A stretch of 64,000 bases of DNA from the NCBI GenBank assembly GCA_027924645.1, contig BSBN01001225.1, positions 12,542,001 to 12,606,000 on the forward strand. The letters run 5' to 3'. The notes under the pieces are model-generated. The model did not search any database. It saw only the letters and a program-made list of their open reading frames with translations, and had not been told where the DNA came from. This DNA is from Cunninghamia lanceolata. Its lineage: Eukaryota; Streptophyta; Pinopsida; Cupressales; Cupressaceae. The first letter of the stretch is position 1; each line of letters opens with the position of its first letter. A program made the translations under genes and the position numbers. Shown here in pieces: positions 1 through 11,690 of the stretch.

Positions 1-457
1 AAAAATTAGGGCTTGTACTAGGGTGCCCGCTCACTAGTCCTCTAAATTCCAAGGCGGTGAAATCTCTGTGACAGCAGAATTATGTTGCAGACATTCTTAA
101 GAGATCCTAACAGAAAGAGGTACACTAGAATAGGGTGCCCGTTCATTAGTCCCCAACTTCTTTGTGCACCAAACTTTGAAATCTGGTATGTATTTGGTCA
201 TCATTTGATATCTCTGTGTGCGATCATTTTCCATGATTTGTCTGTTTGTTTACAATTTTACGAAATTAGGGTTTTGAGCATAATCGGGGTTAATTAAACA
301 ATAAATTCACACAATTCCAATCTTTCCCTCTATTCCAAGTGATAGGAGACCTATAGTAGAGTTCTCCACTTGGTTGAGTGTCCTTGAATGTTGGTGTGAA
401 CGGAGGATTCCACATAAACCCTTGAAATTACCAAACCCTCTCTTTTCACACTAAACA
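1..457 (+). repeat. Element A 5' LTR, 3' portion
   Basis: Matches 8057-8504 with many substitutions and a few small indels. It ends in CTAAACA at 457, right before the primer-binding-like site. The small open frame at 82-297 lies inside the LTR and is not supported as a gene. Confidence 0.85.
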
Positions 458-460
458 CTT

Positions 461-473
461 TGGTGAACCCGTG
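461..473 (+). other. Element A primer-binding-like site
   Basis: TGGTGAACCCGTG starts 3 bases after the 5' LTR. It has the TGG start expected for pairing to a tRNA 3' CCA end. I do not recognise which tRNA it would pair with. Confidence 0.5.
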
Positions 474-948
474 TTTTAAGGATTTTTACACCTTGATGAG
501 TGTTTTACTTCAAGCTTGTATTCATTTCATTCATTCATTTCATTTTCATTAGATTATTGCATTTGAAAAATTACAAAAAAAAAATTGAAAAATTAGAAAA
601 TTTTGAAAAAATTGGTATTTTTAACTTGCATTTTCAAATAATTTGAATTAATTTGCATTTAATTTTATTTAATTTATGTTATTATTGTCAGATCTGATTT
701 AAATTACATAAATTCATCATTCATCATTCATTTACATAGCATTTTCATGATTAAATTGTTAAAAATTGCTTGGAATTGTGCATTTTTCATATAACCTAGT
801 TTATGCATTAGCTAGGGTTTGTGGTTAAAATCTTGTTTCAGATTTTACTACTATTTTAAACACTCATTTAGGACTTATTTCTAACTATAGTGTTTCATCA
901 TAGTGGCTTTCTTGCAAAATTTCATGTCTAGGGTTTGAAAACCTTACA

Positions 949-1500
949 TTTTCACTAGATTTGGCCTTATCGTCTCTCTAGAATTGCATCATAGGCATGT
1001 TGTGAAGTATTTTTCTGCACTAATTGGCTGTTATCTGGGTTATAATCTGCTTCCTCTCCTTAAATTCATCACAACACCCTTTCTATTAGGCATTTACATT
1101 GAAAATTGGTGAAAATTTGCATATTTTAGGTGTATTTTCACTAGGTTTTGACTTGTCATCATTCTAGATCTGCACTACAAGCATGTTGTGAAAGATATTA
1201 TTGCATAATTGGACTTTTATTAGACATATTATTTTCTTCCTTTCTTTAAATTTTTCACAACACCTCTTCTATTAATGATTTGCATTAAAAATTGGTGAAA
1301 ATTTGCATGTTTTTAATGTATTTTCACTAGATTTTGACTTATTGGGCATATCTAGGATTGCATCAAAGGTGTGTTGGGAAGGATATTTTTGGTTTATTGG
1401 ACTAATATTAGACATATTGTTTTCTTACTCTCATCAATTTCCTTACAACACCTCTTCTTTCACTCATTTGCACTGAAAAAAGTTGAAAAAAAAACCAAGC
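949..1500 (+). repeat. Three tandem 186-bp repeats in the element A leader
   Basis: Units begin at 949, 1135 and 1321, each with TTTTCACTAG, and run through CATGTTGTGAAG-like, TTATTAGACATATT-like, CACAACACCTCTTCT and TTGGTGAAAATTTGCAT segments. The first two units are exactly 186 bases long; the third decays after about 180. They lie between the LTR and the gag start, in the untranslated leader. Confidence 0.85.
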
Positions 1501-1635
1501 ATTTTGGATCCTAAACATACCTTGCTCCTTGGGTTTGTTCTATTAGTTTGTGCATTAAGTGTTACATGCTATTGTATGATTGTTATAACCCATTGACCTA
1601 ATAGAAATATCCCTTTAAGAAGAAGTAGAAGACTC

Positions 1636-1892
1636 ATGGGATCTAGTGCTCCTGAAGAAAACGGTATTCCTACCTCTGAAAATCCACTTAACACCTTTAC
1701 AAAAGGAGAGACACAAATTTTGCAAGACACTATACCTCATACAACCACTATGGAGGATCAAATATTTGATGATGTTGATGACACTATTGAGGTGGTAACA
1801 CATGTACCTAATGATAAAATAAACAAACTTGATAAAGAGTTAGCTGATTTTCAAGCATTTGTTGAAAATGAAAGGATAGCAGAAGAAGCTAT
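1636..1892 (+). pseudogene. Element A gag, N-terminal fragment
   Basis: An open frame from the ATG at 1636 encodes an acidic N-terminal gag segment (starts MGSSAPEENG). It is interrupted after codon 84 by solo LTR F1; the TSD gctat covers 1888-1892. The frame resumes in phase after the insertion at 3363, which shows that the two pieces were one gene. Recognition rests on position in the element and continuity with the downstream gag, not on a motif in this piece. Confidence 0.7.
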
Positions 1893-3359
1893 TGTTGCAA
1901 GGATGTGCCTAATTGGTGTTATCATTGATGTCAATATATCTGTGTTGTTATTGGTGTCAACTGTGATCCTATACTATTTACTTATGTAAGTAATCTTGAC
2001 GTTGAGGATATTGAGAGAATTAGCTTCTCCGGTAGAAACAGAGTTGCAGTGGAAATAGTGTATTGCATACAAAAGAACAGTCTAGAAGAATGCTCCACAT
2101 TTTCTGTAGAATGAATATCTTTATCTGCAAATTGGAAGTTATTTAGAAGTCCATCTGAAGATTATATGTTCTGAGTTTGAGCCTCTGGTATGAAGAACTG
2201 AGTGAGTCATGTTCATCAGAGTAAAAACAATGTTTTCTGTATGTTTGGCAAAGACAGGGAGAAAGTATTATGCTCCGCATTCCTCTGCATTGAAGTATTT
2301 TGATCTGCGGTTCTAGAGATAAGTCTGAGATAATTTTAAGTGCCTTCAACTCCAATGGTTCATGATTTGGAGGTCCACAAGCTATCCTTTCTTTATGACA
2401 GTAGCTGATAGTGTTGTTCTTGTGCTTTGGTTTGAAGAATCTTCTTGACAAAGTGGTTAGAGATCATGTAGTTGTTCCTGGTGATTACAATGTGCTTGTG
2501 GATGTCTTCTGATTGTGTTCCTACCTTCGGATTGGTCCACAAAGAGAATTTTGGATCGTGAAAGAATAATGTTCTTAGAAGACCTAGTATTAACTCCAGT
2601 CTTGGCTGACTTGGTTGTTTTCACTATTTGCAGAGATGCATTGGAGATTGTAGAAGCGTGTTGTGGCATGGAGGATTACGTTTGAGTCCCAGCTAAGGCG
2701 TGGCGTGTTCATCATACTTCTCTACATCTTTCCTTAGCTAAATTTTGTAATAGCTCTAGACCTATTTCTATGTATGTTTTGTAATGCCGACCTTGGAGAA
2801 TGTTCCAATGGTTGATGAATGTAATGTTGACCTTGATGTACATTCCAAGGTTGATGAATTATATAAAAGCATGTAATATAGTTGCAAAAAAGTGTGTGTG
2901 TGCAAATATGAAGAGATAAGTGTGAAGGTGTGAAAGAGCAGAGCAGAGAATTTATACTGTGCTTCAATGGAAGTAGATCCTGGCATGGAGTAGATGCTAC
3001 TTAATCAGTTCACCACTTTGGCAGTGAGCCACCCCTTGGCAGTGAGTCATTCTTTGCAGTGAGCAATTTGGGCAGTGAGCCCTATAGGTAGTGAGCCTCT
3101 ATTTTTTGGTATTGTTATAACTCATATTTCTGTGGGCTGACACGTCCCACCATGGTTTTTGCCTTTTAGGGTTTTCCATGTAAAAATCTAGTGTCTACTA
3201 TGTTGGATGTGTCTTTTTGATTAAGTTTATGGTTTCATGCTTTCACGGTTAAATCTGATTATAAGCAATTAAGTTATTGATGGTTTGATGTTCATATGAA
3301 GCTAAGTTTTTGTAACAATTGATTCACCCCCCCTCTCAGTTGTCCAGTGTATTTCAACA
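1893..3359 (+). mobile_element. Solo LTR F1 (family F) inserted in element A gag
   Basis: Starts TGTTGCAAGG, ends TTTCAACA, flanked by a perfect 5-bp TSD gctat (1888-1892 and 3360-3364). There is no internal region, so it is a solo LTR left by LTR-LTR recombination. It matches F2 (53795-55352) in both ends and in the terminal CACCCCCCCTCTCAGTTGTC segment. The C-rich end resembles the 3' ends of many plant Copia LTRs, so Copia is the likely superfamily. It contains a local duplication around 2780-2858 and several GGCAGTGAGCC-like units at 3018-3090. Confidence 0.92.
2860..2869 (+). promoter_or_regulatory. TATA-like box of solo LTR F1
   Basis: TATATAAAAG about 970 bases into the LTR, followed by GCATG. 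F2 has TATAAATA at the matching place (54799-54806). This indicates plus-strand orientation. Confidence 0.55.
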
Positions 3360-3362
3360 GCT

Positions 3363-5222
3363 ATACGTGTGATTCACAACATAAGAGAGTTGATAAAAAA
3401 AGAACAAGATGGTATTAATGGTATTCAAGATTTAATGCATATAGTACACAATAATGTTGTTTCAGTGACTGAATGTGTGAATGGTATTAATAAAATGTTG
3501 TCACCATCTCACACACAAGTATTAACACCTATACCGAGTACAGGAATATCTACATTTACATCAACAATTTTAACCACTAATGCAAATACTTGTAGTAATG
3601 CTACCACTGGTATTGGAGTATCTAATGGCACTAATTCATCAAATTACAAAGCTGTGGGATTTAACTATCAAAACTTGGCACCTAAGGTGACTTCTTTCAT
3701 GAATAATTACTCTCAACCACCTCTCCATCCCACTTATTCTCAACCACCTCTTACATACAGCTACCCGCAACCACCTTCCACTTATCACTATGTTCAACCA
3801 TCACTCACCTATTCACAGCCTCCGCTTATCACTACTCATCCTCAATCACCTCCACACTTCGGTTCCAATTCCTCACAACAAACTGCATCTCCTAATGATG
3901 CCATTTTAAACCAATTTTTTCAAGGCATGACTTCTTTACAGCAAAAGGTGAAAAATTTGACAAATTCTTCACAACCTAGTATAGCAACCTATCATGCCCC
4001 TAATCCCCTATCTTATGCAATCTTGAGAAATTATATGCCCGAGAGGTTTAAGACCCCTCGCTTTGAAAAATATGGTGGAAACAGTGATCCTAATACTCAT
4101 GTGGCAGCATTCACGGCTTTGTGTAGTGATTTTTACTTTGAAGAAGACTTATTAGCATAAATTTTCCTGTGATCTCTCAAGGATACCGCTTTAGAATGGT
4201 TTTTCTCTGTACCTCCAAACTCAACACACTCTTTTTTGCAGCTAGTTGATCAATTTTTACAACATTTTCAAGAAAACATTGGACCTCAAGTCTCTTTGAT
4301 TGATTTAGTTCATTGCAAGCAATGTCTGAAAGAGAAGTTAACTGAGTTTATTAGTTGGTATCAAGCACTCTATGCACAAATTCAATATTAGATGAAGGAT
4401 GAGGATGTTCAGAAGGTATTTATTACAAATCTACAACCTAACATTTGTGATAAGATTCTCTTGATGAAATACAACTCCTTTCAACATTTATACACCATCC
4501 TTCATGATTATCAGCTTTCCTCTAGTCAGTATGAAAATCAAAACTCATCGGCTCAAGTTGGTCAGTCCACGGGTGGACCTTCACAAAATAACTTTAAGAG
4601 GAATAATAATAGTTTCATCAAGCTCAATGGGCCGAATTCAAATAACTTTTCACAAGTATCTGCTATTACTAATCCAAAAAAGACACAGTTTCAGCAAAGA
4701 AAATTCACTCCGATATCTAAATCCTATGATTCTATCATGAACCAAGCTATGAGTAATAATCTCATGAAGCTCCCTCCAATTAAACTGTTGGATCCTAGTA
4801 GAATGCAAGTACCTTATTTTGATGCTAATGCTTTTTGTCACTATCATCGACAATAAGGACATGATATTGAACGATGTATGTGTCTAAAACATGAAATACA
4901 AGACCTCATCAATTCAAATTTTATATAGGTATCTAGTGTGAATGATAATGAGAATAAGTCAGTTGCTCCTTCGAATCAGAACTTACAGATCTTCACTAAT
5001 CCGTTTCCTAATCATACCAATAATAACATGATGGAACAAAATACACTCGAAATTGAAGATGACTATCTAAACTACGATGAGATAATTGCTACGATACAAG
5101 TGGATAAGGAAAAGACTGAAGTATTACCTCATCCACGAAGAAATGGTATTTATGCTAAGGTTTCTCCTCCCTTATCCCTTCAAGGATCAGGAGATAAACA
5201 AAATGCATTGGAAAAACACTAG
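3363..5222 (+). pseudogene. Element A gag, central and C-terminal part, with stops
   Basis: Coding resemblance continues from the F1 insertion. It includes a Pro/Gln/Tyr-rich stretch (about 3700-3870), a capsid-like region with RFKTPRFEKYGG near 4040-4080 and LKDTALEWFFSVPP near 4170-4220, and a zinc finger CHYHRQ-stop-GHDIERC at about 4837-4880. The finger spacing is CX2HX4HX4C with an in-frame TAA where one variable residue should be. Other stops occur near 4158, 4390 and 4927, so the gene is dead. The last recognisable part includes NPFPNH near 5000. No protease follows. Confidence 0.8.
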
Positions 5223-6789
5223 AACAATCGAAGCAAGAGATCATGACAAAGGAAAAGATTGAAACCATGCAAGATAATGAGAGACGAACTCAACAAAATA
5301 AGCTAGCTAAAAATTAGAAAAGAGTAAGACGATTATCATCAGTTGGAAATAACAGTGGTTCTCCTCACAAGCAACAAAAAATATCACAAAACTTGATGGA
5401 GCATCTCTCTAAGATGCTCACAAGTTCCAACTTCTAGACTGGTTTTACTTACAAGTAAGTATTTCTAACCTTGGTGGTCACCTATGTCATGGCATTATTT
5501 GCTCATTTATGTGACCTCCCCTCTCGTGTTGTGTTCTCCCTATGATGTGTTATGTGTTGTTTAGGCCTCCTAGGATGACCCTTGATTCTCTTGTAAGTTC
5601 AAGGATACTGAGAGACTGCCTCTGTTGTGACCTTCTTCTATTTTTATCATCATTCTTCTATATTGCTTCTCCTCTATTTTCATTGTTGTGTGTTGTGTCT
5701 TCAGGACATAGCATTGTGGTTGGTGACTTGGGGGCACCCTCCTACGTGATTATCCCTAAGGCACTTGTTCTCCTCTCTTGATTTATTGTTTACCTTCCTC
5801 TAGTGGTTCTATCTAGCTAGCGGATGACGAAAAAACAAATAAGACTGATAAGGACTAAGTGTCCCTTCAGCAAGTAAGCAAAAATGGACCTAGTCCATAC
5901 ATGATGACGGGGTTGATATATATTATTCGATGCTTGGCTAGTAGAATCACTCCGTGTGATATTCTAATGTTGTCTTATCGCACTAACAAACTATAACAAT
6001 ATAGTTTCTCTTTGTACTTTTTTTATCTTTAAATCTCACCTTGTTTACATTCAATTCTGACATCTTTGCAGTATAGCCCCATGGTTATACTTAGTTTCCG
6101 AATCCGTAGTGTAACCTTGGATTTTTTATGGGGTTATTTTCATACATTATTTTTATCATGTGATGTGGTTATTGTCTTATGAAAAGATTTCTAACCTCTT
6201 TTCTTGCAGGAATGTGTTTGTAGGAACATTTGGCGATCGTAAAGTACATGTCACCTTTGTGGGCATGGGCTTTGCAAGAGCTCTTGTTCCCTTGTGTGTT
6301 TTCTTCCTACCTTAACATGCTTGATATCGATACATGATATCAACCACCTTAAGGTAGGGGCATATAAAGGTAAGTTGTCTGATGATTTTGATACTAACGA
6401 AGCATTTTTGTAAGCCCTCTACGGAGGCGGGATGTTGTATCTCTGCACGAGTGCACATCTTTATTTCTATATTGCAATCATTAAGCGCTTTGCGGAGGTG
6501 GGATATCGTGCATATCCTTTTATTTTAAGCCCTTCTGCGAAAGGTGAGGATGATGTATTTCTTGAGGAGATTGCACAATCTTGTCATTTTCAAATAGTCC
6601 TCTGAGCAGGCGGGGAGCAGATCTGAGACTATCCTAACCCTTAAGTGTGTCTTCGGTGATTTTTGTGTTGAAGCCCAATCGTCAATGTGTGCTTGTAATG
6701 TGCCTGAGATGGTTCCAAACCTAGCAATAGGTTTCTTCCATCGATTGTTTATCATGTTTTCTCTGTGTCTTCTATGTGTGTGTGTGTGG

Positions 6790-6930
6790 CGTGTTTGTTC
6801 CCAAGCATAGTCTAAAGACTGGTGGTGATGAGTCCCTCCTATGCTTTGGTATTTGTATGGCATGTTTGTTCTTAAGTGCAGTCAAAAGACTAGTGGCGAT
6901 GAGTCCCTCCTACATTATGGGTTGTGTGTT
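6790..6930 (+). repeat. Two tandem ~70-bp repeats in element A
   Basis: Two imperfect copies of a unit containing TGTTTGTTC, AGTC-AAAGACT, and GATGAGTCCCTCCTA, starting near 6790 and 6861. They differ mainly by transitions. Confidence 0.75.
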
Positions 6931-7044
6931 TACTTTTCTTGTACTTGCATTTGCATTCATATGGAAAAAAATGAAAATGAAAAAAGAAATAATCACTGCA
7001 TTCAGTGTGTTTTGCATGTCTTCAATGTTGTCTTCTCCATGTCT

Positions 7045-7134
7045 TGCATGACTATTACTATCTTCTCTATGTTTTGCGTGTCTGTTACTATCTTCACTAT
7101 GATTGGCATGTCTATAATGTGTTTTCTCTAATGT
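7045..7134 (+). repeat. 30-bp tandem repeats in element A
   Basis: Units start at 7045 (TGCATG), 7075 (TGCGTG) and 7105 (GGCATG), each followed by TCT/ACT and, in the first two, TTACTATCTTC. A looser copy may precede at about 7015. The period is 30 bases. Confidence 0.7.
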
Positions 7135-7264
7135 CTACCTGAGACTGGGGCTAGAAATAGTTCTCAATCTTTGCATATGCATTATCTCTATGTGCTTGGC
7201 GTGTTTGTTGTGTTTGTTGACTGTACTTTAATGCATGTATGGGCCTCGCATTCATGCATACATT

Positions 7265-7279
7265 AAAGTGGGGGCTAAA
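7265..7279 (+). other. Element A polypurine tract
   Basis: AAAGTGGGGGCTAAA lies directly before the 3' LTR start TGTTATG, the expected place for the plus-strand primer. Confidence 0.7.
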
Positions 7280-8504
7280 TGTTATGTCAGAAAATGTCTC
7301 CCTAGGGCATTTTCCCTCCTATGTTTAGCTCTCGAGTCCTTTAGAATGCATTTAGATCATCTTAAATGTTAATGATGACTTCCGATGAAGAAACCCCTAA
7401 GTTTTATGGCAAATGGGACCTAGGGGATGCACTTGTGATGAACCCTGCCTGAAATAGGACGGGAGGACTTGGCTGCCTGCACCCTAGTCCTGCCCTATTT
7501 TGGGTCAGGACCTAAATCTCAGTGTCGGTTATGTGACCGTTATTAGGTCCTATGCCAAGACCTCAAGTTTGAATTATGAATTTCTTGGCGGGAAGTTGTT
7601 TAGTTGCATATATAAGCATGTTTAGGCATTCATTTGTAGACAAGAAGATGATTATGAGATTTTGGCATACTTATGATTTGAGAGCTTTCAAAGTATTCAT
7701 TGTTGCAGAGTAGTATTGTTTCATTATTGTGTTTGTTATGCAGATTTGGCTTCATCTTCCCATGATGTGAAGGATCTTCATGTTCATGTGAGCTACACCA
7801 TCTAGGAGACATTCATTTGTGTTTTCAATCATTTATCAATTGATTTTTTGTCTCTATCCCACAGGGATACGCAATCTTTATCTGACAATGGTGTTCAGAA
7901 GACTTGAATGTCTCTCTGGGGCTTGACCGAGGCAAGCCTCTAAACACCACAACCCCCAACCCACTTTTCTGTGATTGCAGGTTATAGGTTTTAGAAGTGA
8001 AAGAAGTGGAGTTGTAGGGAGGCATTATAGACTATCAGAAGTGTGGAGCAAAGAAGAAAATTAGGGCTTGGACTAGGGCACCCGCTCATTAGTCCTCTAG
8101 ATTATGAGGTGGTGAAATCTCTATGACAGCAAAATTGTTTTGCAGACATTCTTTAGAGATCCCGACAGAAATAGGTACACTAGACTAGGACGTCCACTCA
8201 TTAGTCCCTGACTTTTCTATGTACTAAACTTTGAATTCTGGTATGTATTTGGTCATCATTTGATATCTCTATGTGTGATCATTTTTCATGATTTGTCTGT
8301 TTGTTTACGATTTTACAAAATTAGGGTTTTGAGCATAATTGGGCTCAATTGAACAACAAATTCACACAATTCCAATCTTCCCCTCTGTTCCAAGTGATAG
8401 GAGACCTATAGTAGAGTTCTCTACTCGGTTGAATGTCCTTGGTGTGAAAGGAGGATTCCACATAAACCCTTGAAATTACCAAACCCTCTCTTTTCACACT
8501 AAAC
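7280..8504 (+). repeat. Element A 3' LTR (1225 bp)
   Basis: Starts TGTTATGTCAG after the purine tract and ends CTAAACA. Its 3' third matches window bases 2-457. A TATA box lies at 7609-7616. Confidence 0.88.
7609..7616 (+). promoter_or_regulatory. TATA box in element A 3' LTR
   Basis: TATATAAG in the context GCATATATAAGCATG, about 330 bases into the LTR. This is the usual place for the U3 promoter. Confidence 0.55.
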
Positions 8505-9239
8505 ACAGAGATAACTGGACTGGTTCTATGTAAGTTCAAGAGTTCTAGCCTATGATAAATTATAGAGCTCTATTCAATGTCCAGATTCTAGAGATCTGGA
8601 GCTTCCTGCACTCTGTGCAATGCTCTGTGTTGTTTCTACAAACTTCTGGAGATCTGGAGCTCTGCTCTCTGTCTAATATCCTCTGTTGCTGCAAGTTCCT
8701 CTTCTTCTCTATCAGCTGACTTCTCCTCCTATTCTCCTCCTATTTTGTTCTATTAAACATTCCCTCTGTTCATTCTCTATTTTGTCTTTCTTTCCTTTAC
8801 CAAAAAATTTCTGTCCATTTCAAATTGACCAACTAGAATTAATTCACTGCCAAAATGCATTAACTGGACAGTAGATGTTTGACATGACAAATTAGGGGGA
8901 ATGATCCTAACAGATATCTTCTGTTAGTTGCATTAAATGCAGTTGGTTGTTATTTCTTAAGATTACTATTTCCAATAGTTTTACACCATTATATTTGCAC
9001 AACAATAAACACAAAACTATAATATTATTGTATTCGGGATATACACTCGATTCACTCAACTTGATTTTTAAATTTAATTACAATGGCTTATAAAGCCATA
9101 CATATTCTCGTGAAACTTCCTAAACTACTTATGGGAATGTTAAAAGAATGTAATTCCCATTTACTAACAAGAAACTAACTATTGTTTTATTTATTTAATC
9201 TAACTATAAACTAACTATGTAAACCTTATTTATTCTAAC
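8505..9239. other. Relic sequence between element A and Copia element E
   Basis: No coding motif. A segment that reads TGTTAGGATC on the minus strand ends at 8912 and may be part of an LTR broken by element A. A 248-bp segment at 8922-9169 starts TGTTAGTTGC and ends TTACTAACA (inverted ends TGTTAGT/ACTAACA) with a central TTTATAAG on the minus strand. It could be a small solo LTR or the remnant 3' LTR of element E, but I find no matching 5-bp TSD. The phrase GAGATCTGGAGCT occurs twice near 8588-8665. Confidence 0.4.
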
Positions 9240-10231
9240 TTTCTAATCACTCTATCCCTTATTATCTCCATCCCCAAGATGTACTTGGCTGACCCTAAGT
9301 CTTTCATCTCAAACTATGTTGAAATATGAGACTTTAATTCAAATCAAATCCTTCCCATTACCAAAAATAACATGTCATCAACATATAACACAATAATGAG
9401 AATACAATCATTGTCCATCTTATTATAGACACAATGATCTAATTTGGATCTTAGAAATCCCAAACTTAACATAAAAGAATCAAAATTTTGGTGCCACATC
9501 TTTGGAGATTACTTAAGACCATACAAATATTTCTTCAACTTACAAACCAATTGTTCTTTACCTTTCTCAATGTACTGCTCTAGCGATGTCATAAATCTCT
9601 TCCTCCAAATCACCATGAAGGAAAATTGTCTTCACATCCCTTTTCTAAACCTCAAGATCATATGTTATAGCACGTGATAATAGAAATTGAATGGATGACA
9701 ACTTAGAAACTAGACATAAAATCTCACCATATAATCAATTCCCTCAACCTAGGAATAACCCTTTGCAATCAATATGGCCTTGTACTTCTCAATAGTGCCA
9801 CCTAAACCAATCTTCTTTTTGAACCCCCATTTGCAACCAATGGTTTTACATCCGTCAAGCAAAGGTACTAGATCCCGTGTATTAGTTTTCTTTAACGCAA
9901 CCATCTCTTCTTCCATGGCCATTTTCCAGGAATTTGCATCATTTATACCCATATCCTCCTTTTCCATCCTAGACTCATTAGTGTTAGTAATCAAAGAAAA
10001 AATACATCTCCAATTAGGAGTATACCTTTCTATTTGTTTTCATTGTTGAGTGGACCTCCTTAATATCTGATGTGGAGGTTCCATTTCTTCTTTAGAACTC
10101 TCTAAACTATCTAATATCTCCTCCTTTTCAGGTCCTTCATGGGTTTCTAGTTCAATCTTCTCAGTCTTTGGGGTCAGTTGAACCACCTCTTTCCTTCCAT
10201 CCTTCTTTAGTTGCAATATTGTGGAAGACAA
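9240..10231 (-). pseudogene. Copia element E: reverse transcriptase region, broken
   Basis: Read on the minus strand from 10231. A charged linker ends in LRRST, then the Copia reverse transcriptase start W-K-M-A-M-E-E-E with CKTIGCKWGFKKK (about 9820-9910). Further on come KKYLYGLK (about 9508-9550), SPKMWHQNFDSF, the catalytic YVDDM (about 9360-9390) and MKDLGSAKYILG (about 9275-9310). Stops and frame breaks occur throughout. The RNase H part that should follow is missing or unrecognisable, so E is truncated near 9240. These motifs are diagnostic of Ty1/Copia. Confidence 0.82.
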
Positions 10232-10479
10232 CTTAAATTATAAAAATATCACTTCTACTATACAAAAATCTCCCAACCATAAGATCCTAAAGCTTGTATC
10301 CTTTCACACCAACACCATAGCTGATGGAGATACATTTTATAGCCTTGTTCTCCAACTTTGAGTGCTTCTCCCTAAGAACATGTGCATATGCCTCACAACC
10401 AAAGACTCAAAGATGTCTCTCTGAGGTATTTTTTGCTTGACCATACCTCTGTAGATGTCTTATCAACAAGAGATGATGT

Positions 10480-11060
10480 AGGAGACCTGTTAACGAAGTA
10501 ACAAGCTATGGCAACTACTAGCAAAAAAAATATTCTAGTCTAATCCCACTAAGCATATTCCTAGTCCTCTCCATTAATGTCCTATTCATTATTTTTGTAA
10601 CTCTATTTTGATGAGGGGTGTAGGGAGTTGTCTTATGTCTTTATATTCCATGATCTTTGTAGAGTTTATCAAAATCTTCCAAACAAAACTCATCACCATT
10701 ATTAGTCCTCAAAACCTTAATTTTTTTACCTATCTATCTTTCTACAAGGGCTTTAAACTTCTTAAACTAACTGAAGACTTCATATTTACTCCTAAGGAAA
10801 TATACCCATGTACTTCTATGATAGTCATCAATGAAAGAAACATAATATATAGATTTTGAAATTGAAGAAACACTTATAGGACCAAAAACATCAGAATGTA
10901 TCAAGCCCAATATCCCAAAAGATTTATGAGAACTAGAGGAAAAATAAACACAATTTTGTTTTCCATAAACACAATGTTTGTAAAAATCAAACTCAAGATT
11001 ATAGTTATTTAACCCCTTGACAAGGTTTTTACTTTTCATGATCTGAAGACCCTTCTCACC
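10480..11060 (-). pseudogene. Copia element E: integrase region, broken
   Basis: The minus-strand frame 11039-10767 contains LGLIHSDVFGPI, YYVSFIDDYHRSTWVYFL and KYEVF, the core-domain start typical of Copia integrases. Further downstream on the minus strand, near 10560-10620, lies a decayed TPHQNRV followed by MNRTLMERTR, matching the TPQQNGVAERKNRT block that carries the third catalytic acid. There the usual Glu is replaced (T-K-I context). Frame breaks separate the pieces. The stretch 10232-10480 is decayed pol sequence without a clear motif. Confidence 0.8.
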
Positions 11061-11690
11061 TATGTGAACATTATTTTCTCTACTGGAAGTTTTATCTCCA
11101 AAGAATGAGCACCCTCAAGTACCCAGAAAGCACGACCATCAAAAGTAGACACAACACACCTTGTTGATGTTGGTTCCAATGGTGAAGGTGAAGATTTTAT
11201 AGATCTCTTCACCACAAAAATAGAAGAACTATTGCACTAAATTATGCACACGCATCCAACTGAAATAGAGCACCAATCTAGACACCCTTGGCAAGCACCA
11301 TAGCTCCTCTAACCATCTTACACCCTCCACTCAAGAAAACAACTGAAAGTAAAGTAAGTTCCATGCCAAACTAGGGATATGCAATACACCATTGATCCCC
11401 TTCACTCATCCATCAAAGAATCAGATCAGGATTCTTCTACAACCAACAATCTTTAGATGAGAATAATCTGCAAAGGTACACCTTACCACCATCATATTCT
11501 TCACATTTTGTAAACCAACCTCAATGTGAGGTCATGTGGAAAGAGTCACCAAAGTTTATCAACAATGCACTTTCCGATGCATGAGTAGCCAAGGAATCAA
11601 TGCAAACATCACCATCATCCTAGGATGATCTCTCATATTCAGCATTACAATCAACCGTTTTCTTCTTCTTCTCCTCCTCCTTGCAATATC
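11061..11690 (-). other. Copia element E: decayed gag-integrase spacer (protease region expected)
   Basis: This stretch should hold the protease and GAG-pre-integrase. I see only scattered fragments, for example a decayed cysteine-rich piece near 10970-11050, and no intact D-S/T-G protease triad. Confidence 0.4.

Larger units (their letters stand above)
5223..7264 (+). other. Non-coding 3' interior of element A
   Basis: About 2 kb between the end of gag and the purine tract with no pol motif in any frame I could follow. There are degenerate GGAGGCGGGAT-like segments at about 6424-6500, and the two minisatellites listed separately. Short open frames here show no known motif. Confidence 0.6.
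1..8504 (+). mobile_element. Element A: gag-only Tat-like Gypsy LTR retrotransposon, 5' LTR truncated by window edge
   Basis: Bases 2-457 and 8057-8504 are the same LTR segment, diverged by more than ten percent by eye, so this is an old insertion. The interior (458-7279) holds a primer-binding-like site, a long leader with tandem repeats, a broken gag, a long non-coding 3' part and a purine tract. I find no protease, reverse transcriptase or integrase motif, so it is a non-autonomous gag-only element (the type called TR-GAG in plants) that would need pol from another element. The gag zinc finger has the CX2HX4HX4C spacing of Tat/Ogre-type Gypsy elements. Solo LTR F1 sits inside gag. The left TSD is outside the window; the five bases after the 3' LTR are cagag. 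Confidence 0.85.

Noticed and set aside
2143..2986. Minus-strand frames of 70-102 codons in solo LTR F1
   Set aside because: Inside an LTR with defined ends and TSD, no domain, not conserved in F2.
6525..7131. Short frames around 6525-7131 in element A
   Set aside because: They cover minisatellites and non-coding 3' sequence; no motif and overlapping frames on both strands.
8922..9169. 248-bp TRIM or solo LTR with TGTTAGT/ACTAACA ends
   Set aside because: Inverted ends are suggestive but flanks tcttc and agaaa do not match, so it is noted only within the relic region.
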